Shown piece after piece: positions 14,069 through 21,180 of a stretch of DNA of 26,518 bases. A program made the translations under genes and the position numbers. How positions within the stretch are numbered: position 1 is the stretch's first letter; the number at the start of each line of letters is the position of its first letter. This DNA is from an uncultured Solirubrobacteraceae bacterium. Its GTDB lineage: Bacteria > Actinomycetota > Thermoleophilia > Solirubrobacterales > Solirubrobacteraceae. The stretch covers positions 1-26,518 of the forward strand of contig CADCVT010000051.1 of NCBI GenBank assembly GCA_902806215.1. Reading direction: 5' to 3'. Under the pieces are notes generated by a model. It was not told where the DNA came from, did no database searches, and worked only from the letters and a program-made list of their open reading frames with translations.

Positions 14069-14916
14069 TGGCGGTTCGCGTCCGGTACTGGGGGGCGCGC
14101 GGGTCGATCCCGTCGCCGTCCCCGCGGATGGCCGGCTACGGCGGGAACACCGCGTGCGTCGAACTGACGCTCTCGGACGGCAGCGAGCTCATCCTCGACG
14201 CCGGGACCGGGATCCGCGAGCTCGGTCAGGCGCGCGAGAGCAGCGACGCGCCCGTGCAGGTGCTGCTCACGCACCTGCACCTCGACCACATCCAGGGCCT
14301 GATGTTCTTCGCGCCGTTGTTCGACCCGGACAGCGAGGTGCACGTCCGCGGGCCGGCGGCGCTCGACGGGCCGCTGCTCAACCGGCTGGCGCGGTACATC
14401 TCGGCGCCGCTGGCGCCGGTCGAGATGCGCGAGCTGCCCGCGGCCGTCTCGTTCGAGGAGATCACGACGTCGTCGTGGACGTTCGGTCCCGCGACGATCG
14501 AGGCGGCGTTCGTCAACCACCGCGGCCCGACGCTCGGCTACCGCATCACGGACGGCGACGTGACGATCGCCTACATCCCCGACCACGAGCCGGCGCTCGG
14601 ACAGCGCCTCGAGACGAGCGCGGCCGACTGGATCTCCGGGCTCGCGCTGGCGCGCGAGGCCGACCTGCTGATCCACGACGCGCAGTACACCGACGCGCAG
14701 TACGCGAAGGCCCACGTCGGATGGGGCCACTCGGCGATCGGCGACGCGGTCACGTTCGCCCGGCGGAGCGGGGCCCGCAGGCTCTCGCTCTTCCATCACG
14801 ATCCCGAGCACGACGACGCACTGCTCGACGAGCTCACGGGCGAGGCCCGCGCGGCCGCCGAGGGTGCGCTGGAGGTCGACGCCGCCCGCGAGGGAGCGAC
14901 GCTCGACCTGCCCTGA
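14068..14916 (+). CDS. Metallo-beta-lactamase-fold hydrolase (cyclic phosphodiesterase-like)
   Basis: A 282-residue MBL-fold protein. The opening RVRYWGARGSIPSPSP and YGGNTACVEL, then LDAGTGIRELG, the metal site THLHLDHIQGL (H69, H71, D73, H74), H151, D172 and later GWGHS and FHHDP, match the subgroup related to phosphoribosyl 1,2-cyclic phosphodiesterase and class II cyclic-nucleotide phosphodiesterase-like enzymes. The substrate is not determinable. The GTG start at 14068 overlaps the PAS stop in TAGTG. Because a nucleotide cyclase is encoded 3.3 kb away, cyclic nucleotide hydrolysis is an attractive but unsupported possibility. The gene ends six bases from the end of an opposite-strand small ORF. 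Confidence 0.9.
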   Translation: MAVRVRYWGARGSIPSPSPRMAGYGGNTACVELTLSDGSELILDAGTGIRELGQARESSDAPVQVLLTHLHLDHIQGLMFFAPLFDPDSEVHVRGPAALDGPLLNRLARYISAPLAPVEMRELPAAVSFEEITTSSWTFGPATIEAAFVNHRGPTLGYRITDGDVTIAYIPDHEPALGQRLETSAADWISGLALAREADLLIHDAQYTDAQYAKAHVGWGHSAIGDAVTFARRSGARRLSLFHHDPEHDDALLDELTGEARAAAEGALEVDAAREGATLDLP

Positions 14917-14922
14917 CGCTCG

Positions 14923-14997
14923 CTACATGAGGATGAGCACCAGGATCACGATGATCAGCAGTGCGACGAGCGAGATCTGAACGGGTCCGATTTTCAT
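14923..14997 (-). CDS. 24-residue single-helix membrane peptide
   Basis: A very short frame encodes a start-to-stop peptide of 24 residues beginning MKIGPVQISL and continuing as an unbroken run of L, I, V and A ending in methionine. It has a good ribosome binding site (GAGG about seven bases before the ATG at 14997) and ends in TAG. An in-frame ATG at 15006 could add three residues. The start MKIGPVQIS resembles the N-terminus of TatA-like proteins, but there is no amphipathic helix. It lies 53 bases downstream of the secreted crystallin/M15 protein, same strand, and may share its transcript. Function unknown. Confidence 0.6.
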   Translation of the reverse strand: MKIGPVQISLVALLIIVILVLILM

Positions 14998-15050
14998 GTT
15001 CCTCATCTACCCCGTGAGCGGTGGACCATCCGCACACCGGGGGCCCGTCA

Positions 15051-16157
15051 TCAGAAGATGCTGATGTGCACGTGGTCGCGGTGCTGCAGCGTGTTGTTGC
15101 GCGCCGAGGCCGCCGAGGTGCTCGCCGAGTGCTTGTACGGGCGCCAGCCGCCCTTCGAGGCCGACCAGATCTTGTCGTAGAAGATGACCTCGGCGACGTT
15201 GAGCCGGGCCGCGTTGTGGGCGGCCCAGTTCGCCAGGCGCCAGCTCGCGCGCAGGCCGGCGCCAGCCGCGCGGGTGCCCGACCGGACCCCGGGCGCGAAG
15301 GCGTCGATGCCACGGCCGCAGTAGTGGAACGAGCCCGAGATGTGCCCTGTCTCGGTGCCGTCGGCGCCGCCGCCGATGTTGGTGAAGCGGAAATCGGGGC
15401 CCTTGATCCGCGCGACGAGGGTGTTGGCGCGCGAGGTGAACCCGCGGCTCACCGACTGCGGCGGGAGGCCGACCGGGATCGAGCGCAGGCCGCACTTGAT
15501 CGAGTCGTGCTTGCGCACCTGCGGGCGCCAGACGGGGGCGTCCACCGGGCCGTTGCTGAAGGCGGCCGGGAACTCCTCGCCGGCCGGCGGGCCGGGCTCA
15601 GGCTGGGGCTCGGGCTCAGGCTGGGGCTCGGGCTCGGGCTGGGGCTCAGGCCCGGGCGGAGGCGGCGGCGGCTGCGACGGAGGGGGCGGCGGCGGGGATC
15701 CCGCGCCGCCGTTGCGGTTGCAGTGGTCCTGCCGGTTGGCGGCGCAGACCCGCATCGACGAGACGCGGTTGTCGAACGCGAAGAACCCGTAGTACGCGGT
15801 GCCCGACCCGGCGCAGAGGATGTTCGACTCCTCGCCGGTGTAGTCGCGGCCGTCGAACACGCGGATGCACTGGCCGGCCGCGATCGCCACCGACGAGCGC
15901 GAGTTGTCGACGTTGTAGACCCGGCCGTCGTAGTTGCGGAAGCTCGCGAAGTTCGGACGATCGCCGTTGGCGTCGTCGGATTTGACAATCATCGATCCGC
16001 CGCGGCAGTTGGCGTCGGCGAAGATCTGGACGCGGGCCCAGCTCACCTTCGAGCCGTCGGCGCAGTAGGGAGCGGCGGCCGCCGGCGTGGCGGTCGCGGT
16101 CATGGCGGCGGCGGCGAGCGCGGCCGCCCCGAGGGTCTTCACGAGGTGACGTCGCAT
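15051..16157 (-). CDS. Secreted beta/gamma-crystallin-like plus M15-like peptidase fusion
   Basis: A 368-residue exported protein. A signal peptide (1-29, ending AAAA) precedes a domain with paired cysteines and the motif IRVFDGRDYTGEESNI (about 31-140) like beta/gamma crystallins or peptidase-inhibitor I36 proteins. A Pro/Gly/Glu/Gln linker (154-192) leads to a C-terminal domain with FHYCGRGIDAF (H278, D285) and DHVHISI (D361, H362, H364), matching the HxxxxxxD...DxxH zinc site of LAS/M15-like peptidoglycan peptidases, similar to the ARB_07466-type C-terminal domain. It could cut or bind cell wall peptide; activity is inferred. Its -10-like TATCGT lies nine bases before the ATG. Confidence 0.85.
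   Translation of the reverse strand: MRRHLVKTLGAAALAAAAMTATATPAAAAPYCADGSKVSWARVQIFADANCRGGSMIVKSDDANGDRPNFASFRNYDGRVYNVDNSRSSVAIAAGQCIRVFDGRDYTGEESNILCAGSGTAYYGFFAFDNRVSSMRVCAANRQDHCNRNGGAGSPPPPPPSQPPPPPPGPEPQPEPEPQPEPEPQPEPGPPAGEEFPAAFSNGPVDAPVWRPQVRKHDSIKCGLRSIPVGLPPQSVSRGFTSRANTLVARIKGPDFRFTNIGGGADGTETGHISGSFHYCGRGIDAFAPGVRSGTRAAGAGLRASWRLANWAAHNAARLNVAEVIFYDKIWSASKGGWRPYKHSASTSAASARNNTLQHRDHVHISIF
15597..15660 (-). repeat. Pro-Glu-Pro-Gln linker repeat
   Basis: Tandem near-identical units built from GGCTC(A/G)GGCTGG on the plus strand encode PEPQPEPEPQPEPEPQPEP, the flexible linker between the two domains of the secreted protein. It is a slippage-prone tandem repeat; no spacer structure suggests a CRISPR. 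Confidence 0.85.
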
Positions 16158-16166
16158 GCCGCGCGG

Positions 16167-16230
16167 ACGATACTCCGAGGAGTAGGCGGTCGACGCCGTA
16201 TCGCGCCTCCGGAGGCCCGGCGGCTAGGTT
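16167..16230. promoter_or_regulatory. Divergent promoter region with a perfect palindrome
   Basis: Between the leftward secreted-protein gene (start 16157) and the rightward hypothetical gene (start 16238). Leftward TATCGT (16172-16167) is nine bases from its ATG and rightward TAGGTT (16225-16230) is seven bases from its GTG, both suited to leaderless transcription. GCCTCCGGAGGC (16205-16216) is a perfect 12-bp palindrome just upstream of the rightward box and may be an operator. Confidence 0.4.
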
Positions 16231-16237
16231 CTAGAGG

Positions 16238-16741
16238 GTGAACGACGCGCAGAAGGCCCTCCTCCACCGGCTCCGAGAGATCGTCGAGGAGACGCCGAAG
16301 TCCGGTGCCGTCAACGCGGGCAACCGCCCACTGCACATCACGCGCTTCGCCCAGGCGGTCGAGGCGCGGGTCGACGACGGCGACGCGCTCGTCAAGTACG
16401 TGCGGTCGAAGGTCCACACCGCGCCGACCGGCAGCTACACGTCGCTGATCGCCGCAGGACGGCCCGATCTCACCGTCGAGGCCATCGTGGCCGACGGCGA
16501 GGCCGCGTGGGCGAGCGAGTTCGACGATGCCGACCGCGCCGCCGCCAGCGAGCGCCTCGGGACGATGATCGAGGCGCACCGCGAGGCCAAGGAGGCCGCC
16601 GAGGCCCAGGCGGTCACCGCGGACCGCGGGATCATCGACCGCGTGAACGCCAGTCGCGCCGCCAAGGGCAAAGACGCGATGACGGACGAGCAGGAGGCCG
16701 AGATGCTCGGCCGCCGGGCCAAGGAGCGCGCCGGCGGCTGA
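16238..16741 (+). CDS. Hypothetical protein, 167 residues
   Basis: I do not recognise the family. The protein is soluble and mostly charged: an N-terminal part with QKALLHRLREIVEETP and HITRFAQAVEARVDDGDALVKYV, a central TGSYTSLIAAGRPDLTVEAIV that reads like folded protein, then a helical region from about 95 rich in E, A and R, ending RRAKERAGG. The GTG start at 16238 follows a TAGGTT box at seven bases. It is convergent with the monooxygenase, 18 bases away. Codon use and the helical pattern support a real gene; no catalytic motif is visible. Confidence 0.7.
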   Translation: MNDAQKALLHRLREIVEETPKSGAVNAGNRPLHITRFAQAVEARVDDGDALVKYVRSKVHTAPTGSYTSLIAAGRPDLTVEAIVADGEAAWASEFDDADRAAASERLGTMIEAHREAKEAAEAQAVTADRGIIDRVNASRAAKGKDAMTDEQEAEMLGRRAKERAGG

Positions 16742-16759
16742 CGTCGTCTGTGGCCGGGT

Positions 16760-18124
16760 CTACGCCCTCGTCGGCGGCCCGAACCACGTCGTGAGCGCGT
16801 CGTCGAGGCCCGCGTCGGTGCCCTCGCCGACCCAGGCCACGTGGCCGTCGGGTCGGATCAGCACGGCCGTCGGCGCCGTGACCTCGCCGAGGATCGGCAG
16901 CTCCCACGGGCCGTCGTAGGTGGCGTCGACCTTGCGGACCCGGCCCGCGGTGTCGAGGCTGCTGTCATCGCCGAGGTCGAGGAGCACCGGCCGAGCGCCG
17001 TGCAGCAGGCTGTACGCGCGCCGCGGACCGTCGGCGGTGACCAGGTCGAGATCGGGCACGCGGCGCCCGAGCAGCGGGTGTCCCTCTCCGAGGTCGTAGT
17101 GGATGTCCAGCCCGGACTGCATCCCGGCGAACCGCCGGCGCGCCTCCTCCACCCCGAGCAGCTCGGTCATGACCTCGAGCAGCGCCTTGGTGCGGTCGTC
17201 CGGGCGGAGCAGCGCGACCTGCGCCATCGTGGTGCGCAGCACGCGGGCGGCGACCGGGTGACGCTCGGCGTGGTAGGTGTCGAGCAGGATCTCGGGCGAG
17301 CTCCCCTTTGCGACCTGGGCGAGCTTCCACCCCAGGTTCACCGCGTCCTGCAGGCCGGTGTTGAGGTCCTGCCCACCGTCGGGGGCGTGCACGTGCGCGG
17401 CGTCGCCAGCGAGGAGGACGCAGCCGACGCGGTAGCTCGCGGCCTGCCGGCTCGTATCGGTGAACCGGGAGATCCAGGTCGGGGCGTGAGCGCCGAAGTC
17501 GGTGCCGTACACCGTGACGAGCGCCTCGCTGACGTCGCGCAGGGTGGGCTCGGCGGTCCTGACCTCCGGCTCGGTGACCATGACCCGGACGGTCCCGGTG
17601 TCCGCGAAGACCACCTCGCCGTCGCGGATCTCGTACTCCGCCCGGCCCAGGGCGTGGAGCCCGAGGTCGTCCCGGCGGACGCCGAACTCCGGCTCGTGCG
17701 CCATCTCGACCTCTGCGATCAGGCTGCTCACGGTCGGATCGAACCCGGGGAAGTCGCTGTCGTAGCGGACCGCGACCCCCATCTCGCGGACCCACTCGGC
17801 GAGGATCCGCTCGATGTGGTTCTGCCACAGGCCGAGCCCGTAGTTGTGCCGGGTGGGGGAGTCGCCGATGTCGAGCCGGACCATCGAGAACCCCGCGACC
17901 TGGGCCACCTGCCCCTCCGCGAGGAAGCGATCGACGATCCCCCGCTGGTCGAGGACCTCGAGCGACCGCGCGTGCAGCCCGCCGGCGCGGAAGCCGGCGA
18001 GGTCCTGGTCCGGCCGCTGCTCGAGTACCGCGACGTCGATGTCCTGGAGCGCCAGCTCGGCCGCCAGCATCAGCCCCGTCGGGCCCCCTCCGACGACCAC
18101 CACCGCGTGCTCGTGTACGCCCAT
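16760..18124 (-). CDS. FAD-dependent aromatic monooxygenase (rifampin-monooxygenase-like), apparently internally deleted
   Basis: A 454-residue member of the PheA/TfdB-type flavin hydroxylases. FAD-binding VVGGGPTG is at 10-17, RAGGLHARSLEVLDQRG at 46-62, and the GD motif LLAGDAAHVHAPDGGQDLNTG at 237-257. C-terminal sequence from about 260 on (YHAERHPVAARVL, PDLDLVTADGP, WVGEGTDAGL) follows Rox-like proteins closely. Two oddities: the DG-type second fingerprint (usually near CDGGRSxVR) is absent, the sequence passing straight from MGVAVRYDS to DFPGFDPT near residue 123, and the GGQG loop reads GGQD with PDGG for PVGG. The frame is intact, so it is translated, but activity is doubtful. A ribosome binding site GGAGGG precedes the ATG at 18124. 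Confidence 0.82.
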   Translation of the reverse strand: MGVHEHAVVVVGGGPTGLMLAAELALQDIDVAVLEQRPDQDLAGFRAGGLHARSLEVLDQRGIVDRFLAEGQVAQVAGFSMVRLDIGDSPTRHNYGLGLWQNHIERILAEWVREMGVAVRYDSDFPGFDPTVSSLIAEVEMAHEPEFGVRRDDLGLHALGRAEYEIRDGEVVFADTGTVRVMVTEPEVRTAEPTLRDVSEALVTVYGTDFGAHAPTWISRFTDTSRQAASYRVGCVLLAGDAAHVHAPDGGQDLNTGLQDAVNLGWKLAQVAKGSSPEILLDTYHAERHPVAARVLRTTMAQVALLRPDDRTKALLEVMTELLGVEEARRRFAGMQSGLDIHYDLGEGHPLLGRRVPDLDLVTADGPRRAYSLLHGARPVLLDLGDDSSLDTAGRVRKVDATYDGPWELPILGEVTAPTAVLIRPDGHVAWVGEGTDAGLDDALTTWFGPPTRA

Positions 18125-18180
18125 GTTTCGCCCTCCGTTGCTACGTTTTCGACCGTGCGGCGAGCGAGTATGCGGCACAC

Positions 18181-18205
18181 AGGGGGGCTTGTTTCAAGCC
18201 CCCCT
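18181..18205 (-). terminator. Perfect 11-bp hairpin terminator after the PRC/DUF2382 gene
   Basis: AGGGGGGCTTG (18181-18191), loop TTT, and CAAGCCCCCCT (18195-18205) form an uninterrupted 11-bp stem. It lies 25 bases downstream of the leftward PRC gene and upstream of the monooxygenase promoter, separating the two leftward genes. There is no T-run. Confidence 0.7.
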
Positions 18206-18229
18206 CGAGGTGGAGAGGGGGCCGATCCG

Positions 18230-18994
18230 CTAGCGCGGACGCCCGGCCGCGATGTCGCCCTCGGCCTCGATGCGCTCCTTGCGCAGCTCGTCGGTCACGG
18301 TCTGCTCCTCGACGATGGTGTCCTTCTCGACACGGACGCGCTCCTTCGGGACGACACGCTTCTCGACGACGGCCTCCTCGGCGTGCATGACGACCTCGTG
18401 CTCCTCCTCGGAGAGCGGCGGGCCGTCGAGCGCGTTGCCGACGTTGGCGTCGGTGATCGGCTCGCGCTCGATGCGGACCTCCTCGCGCTGCAGCGGGACG
18501 GTCTTCTCGACGTGCTCGGTGACGATGTACTTGCGCAGGCGCACGCGGCCGGACTCGACCTGCATCTTGCCCACGCGCAGCTCCTCCTCGGAGCGCGTCA
18601 TGGCGTTGTCGGTCTCGGGGCCCGACGTGTCCCGGCCCACGACGCCGCGCTCGCCGGCGAGCGGCTGCTCGGCCCGTGCGGGCATGGGGGTGTAGTCGCG
18701 GCCGTAGTGGCGGTAGAGCGCGGCCTCCTCGTCGGGCGTGAGGTGCCCGTCGGCCTGCGTCCGCGGCGCGGAGCGAACCTGCTCACGGGCGTACGGGAGC
18801 CGCACGCCGTCCGGGGAGTGCGTGGCCTCGTTGATCGGCACGAAGCTGGTCTGACCGCCGTCGGTGACGAGGCCGAGCCACTCGGGCTCGCCGGTCTCGT
18901 CATCGAGGTAGATGCCCTCGACGAGCCCAAGGCTGCCGTCCTGGCCGTGCGCGTCGCGACCCTGCCACGACCTGATGTCCTCGATGCTGGGCAT
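18230..18994 (-). CDS. PRC-barrel and DUF2382 (YsnF/AvaK-type) stress protein
   Basis: A 254-residue protein. An N-terminal PRC-barrel-like module (about 5-75: LVEGIYLDDETGEPEWLGLV, TSFVPINEATHSPDG, VRLPYAREQV) is followed by a linker with YGRDYTPMP and a C-terminal DUF2382 domain (about 135-245) with its typical repeats of charged strands: EELRVGKMQVESGRVRLRKYI, VEKTVPLQREEVRIEREP and EEAVVEKRVVPKERVRVEKD. DUF2382/YsnF proteins are general-stress proteins in Bacillus and Deinococcus; the biochemical role is unknown. The ATG at 18994 has a GAGGAAGG ribosome site. It is monocistronic, bounded by the hairpin at 18181-18205. Confidence 0.92.
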   Translation of the reverse strand: MPSIEDIRSWQGRDAHGQDGSLGLVEGIYLDDETGEPEWLGLVTDGGQTSFVPINEATHSPDGVRLPYAREQVRSAPRTQADGHLTPDEEAALYRHYGRDYTPMPARAEQPLAGERGVVGRDTSGPETDNAMTRSEEELRVGKMQVESGRVRLRKYIVTEHVEKTVPLQREEVRIEREPITDANVGNALDGPPLSEEEHEVVMHAEEAVVEKRVVPKERVRVEKDTIVEEQTVTDELRKERIEAEGDIAAGRPR

Positions 18995-19172
18995 GTCCGC
19001 CTGCCTTCCTCGGTCAACTGGTTGCGGTAGCCCTGTCCGGTTCCGGGGTGCTCCGAAACGGCGCGACGACCGGTCGTCATCCCGCGTGGACGACATGCGC
19101 TCTCGGGGTTTGTGAGCCCCGTGTTTGCGGCGACGCTCCGGTATCCAGTCTTCCACCACGAGGTGTCCCACC

Positions 19173-19511
19173 ATGAAGCGCCTGACCACCCTCATCCTCA
19201 GCGGCGTGCTGTTCGTTGCTGCGCCCGTTGCGACCGCTCCGGCGCAGACAGGCGACGAGGCCAGCCAGAACGAGAACCGCAACGGGAGCAACAACAAGGA
19301 CGACAAGGACTTCCCCTGGGGCCTCCTCGGCCTGCTCGGTATCGGCGGCCTCGCCGGTCTGAAGAAGCGCAAGGACCACGACCATCACCGCGAGGTCCAC
19401 ACGACCGGCACCCCCGCCCCCGCCCGCACCACCACGGTCGATCACGGCACCCCGGTGGGCACCGGCACCGGCACGACCGGCGGCTCGGGCGCGACGCGCA
19501 AGAACCTGTAG
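19173..19511 (+). CDS. Exported WGxxGxxGxxG-motif protein
   Basis: A 112-residue protein with a signal peptide (MKRLTTLILSGVLFVAAPVATAPAQ), a polar Asn/Asp/Lys segment, and the motif WGLLGLLGIGGLAGLKKRK at about 49-67: a glycine-spaced hydrophobic helix followed by basic residues, the WGxxGxxGxxG arrangement resembling a C-terminal sorting signal. Unlike typical cases, about 45 residues of Thr/Gly/His-rich sequence follow. The ATG at 19173 is preceded by GAGGTG; an upstream GTG would add 16 non-signal-like residues. No sorting enzyme is visible nearby. Function unknown, presumed envelope-associated. Confidence 0.78.
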   Translation: MKRLTTLILSGVLFVAAPVATAPAQTGDEASQNENRNGSNNKDDKDFPWGLLGLLGIGGLAGLKKRKDHDHHREVHTTGTPAPARTTTVDHGTPVGTGTGTTGGSGATRKNL

Positions 19512-19518
19512 GCGGCCT

Positions 19519-19551
19519 GTGGCGTCGCCGGCTGCGCGCCGGCGACGCCGC
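19519..19551 (+). terminator. Strong hairpin terminator after the WGxxGxxG gene
   Basis: GGCGTCGCCGGC (19521-19532) pairs perfectly with GCCGGCGACGCC (19538-19549) across the loop TGCGC; a G-U and a G-C pair extend it outwards. It begins eight bases after the stop codon and is the clear 3' end of this gene. Confidence 0.75.
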
Positions 19552-19623
19552 CTGAGTTCGGCTTCTCCGTTCCCGAGGCGGAGAGTGCCGTTCGCCGGGC
19601 AGGCCCGGACGGCCACCCGACGA

Positions 19624-19664
19624 TGCTCCCGGAAGGAATCGAACCTTGAGCCTTCGATCAAGAG
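19624..19664 (-). pseudogene. tRNA-Lys 3'-end remnant
   Basis: About 41 bases match the 3' part (anticodon loop to acceptor end) of the intact tRNA-Lys at 21181-21253, same orientation, with about five differences and one missing base. The T-arm core GGTTCGATTCC and the acceptor 3' strand CGGGAGC are recognisable, but the 5' acceptor strand, D-arm and 5' anticodon stem are absent, so it cannot fold as a tRNA. The match continues a few bases past the 3' end (TCGTCG). It looks like the far copy left by site-specific integration, now decayed. Confidence 0.6.
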
Positions 19665-20031
19665 CGAGTCCCTGAAAGATCAGATCGCGATGCTTACTGG
19701 CGAACCGATACAGGTTCGCCCGGTTGCGCGGGGTCGTTTCTGCCGGCGCGGGGACACGCTCTGGGACATGTCGCCGTCGGTCCAGCGTGGCGGTCGGCGC
19801 CGCGGGCATCACAAGCCCGATGCGCTTCCGCTGCGCGCGGGGAGCGGCAGTCATCACCGAGCGAGGTGAACGTCAGCGCTCGAGTCACCAGCGTGCTCGG
19901 CCTGCGCGCTCGACGAGGCCGGCGTTCTTCGCGTGACTGACGGGCCCACCCCAATCGGTCCCCGCGGGCCGGAGGGCGGACGCCGCCGGGCACTTGAACC
20001 GATCGGTACCGGCGCGCGCGGGGACGAAAAG
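19665..20031. other. Non-coding stretch within the 520-bp gap 19512-20031
   Basis: After the terminator and tRNA remnant I see no convincing gene; open frames here have arginine-rich, non-protein-like translations. Two small structures stand out: GGCGAACC (19699-19706) pairing with GGTTCGCC (19713-19720) around the loop GATACA, and the perfect palindrome ACCGATCGGT at 19998-20007, 24 bases before the next gene, a possible operator. Confidence 0.6.
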
Positions 20032-20961
20032 ATGAAAACTGGAGCGATGCGAACGAACTGCGCAGCGTGGTGCGCCGCCGCCGTCTCGCTGCTCGCGCCG
20101 GTCGCCGCCGACGCGGCCACGCCCCCGGCGCCCGGCTGCCTCGGCATGAACTTCGAGGATCCCGCCGGCGATCCTCGCGAGGCCGGGTCCGGCTTCGACG
20201 TCACGGGCGGCTTCCTCACCCTTCGCGACGGTACGCCGGTCGTCAACGTGCGCCTCGCGGACCTCGACCTGGCCGCCTACCCGCAGCCCGACGACCTCTA
20301 CAAGACGATCCGGGTGCTCTACACCGTGGGCGGCAGCCGGTTCGTCGTGCAGGCAACCTTCAACCGGCTCGGCTCGCAGTCCTACTCCTCCGGGAACGGC
20401 ACCCGCCCTTCGAAGCGCAGCAGCGGGAGGGCCCACGCCGGGCCGGACGGGGTGGTCGAGATGGACCTCCCCGACGCGCGGGCGGGCGCTGCGGTCTCCA
20501 TCGGCGAGATCCGCACGGAGAGCTACAAGTTCGCCGGCGTCGAGTACGAACCTGACGAGAACATGCTGCGCAGGACGATGGACCTGGCCCAGGGCGCGAC
20601 GCAGACGCTCGCCTGCCCGGCGGCCGCTTCGGTTCCCGCGAGCTCTGCGCCACAGCCGGCCGCCACACCGCCCCCGGGCGGCGACGAGCCGGCGTCAACT
20701 GCGCCTTCCGTGCAGGGACGGCCCGTCGTCGCTGTCACCCTTCGCGCGCGCCGCGTACGCGGCGCGCGGGTCCGTCTGACCGGGCGGGCGAGCGGCGTGC
20801 GCGATGGCGCTCGCGTCGTGCTGCTGCGTGGTCGGCGGGTCGTCGCCCGCACGGTGGTGCGGAACGGCCGCTTCTCCGTCCTTACCCGTCGGGCGCCCCG
20901 AGGAGCAAGCGTGCGCGCGCAGGTCGCGGGGCGGACGAGCGCCGTCGTCCGCATCGGCTGA
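20032..20961 (+). CDS. Secreted protein of unknown function
   Basis: A 309-residue exported protein. The signal peptide covers about residues 1-29, with a hydrophobic core CAAAVSLLAPVAADA. A first domain (30-205) contains MNFEDPAGD, FDVTGGFLTLRDGTPVVNVRLADLD and YKTIRVLYTVGGSRFVVQATF, looking like a beta-rich fold; a Pro/Ala/Ser linker (about 210-238) leads to an Arg/Val-rich beta domain (240-309) with VRLTGRASGVRDGARVVLLRGRRVV, resembling Ig-like or carboxypeptidase-regulatory modules common in Solirubrobacterales secreted proteins. The start could be 20032 or 20047; both keep the signal peptide. It is the only gene between the tRNA remnant and tRNA-Lys. I do not know its role. Confidence 0.75.
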   Translation: MKTGAMRTNCAAWCAAAVSLLAPVAADAATPPAPGCLGMNFEDPAGDPREAGSGFDVTGGFLTLRDGTPVVNVRLADLDLAAYPQPDDLYKTIRVLYTVGGSRFVVQATFNRLGSQSYSSGNGTRPSKRSSGRAHAGPDGVVEMDLPDARAGAAVSIGEIRTESYKFAGVEYEPDENMLRRTMDLAQGATQTLACPAAASVPASSAPQPAATPPPGGDEPASTAPSVQGRPVVAVTLRARRVRGARVRLTGRASGVRDGARVVLLRGRRVVARTVVRNGRFSVLTRRAPRGASVRAQVAGRTSAVVRIG

Positions 20962-21180
20962 GCACGGGAGCGCGGCCCGCATCCTCGGGCCGGCCGCGGT
21001 CACTTGCGGCGAGGCGGGAGTGTTCGCGAACGAAGCGGCGGGTGATCGACACGCCCAAGACGGGCGAGCGGGCGTGACGCTTCCGCTTTGACCCAAAGCA
21101 GCAGCGCTCAACGCACTCGCGTTGCCGCCTGACGCCGACAGCCGCGCGAGCGCCGCTGCGATACGCAGGGGTTACGACGA

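Noticed and set aside
15597..15720. CRISPR-like repeat array
   Set aside because: The units are contiguous, with no spacers, and encode an in-frame Pro/Glu/Gln linker.
19119..19146. SigB-type stress promoter (GTTT...GGTAT) before the WGxxGxxG gene
   Set aside because: The spacing between the two boxes is about 10 bases, shorter than the 12-15 expected.
19624..19700. A second intact tRNA gene
   Set aside because: No 5' acceptor strand GCTCCCG or D-arm can be found upstream; only the 3' half is present.
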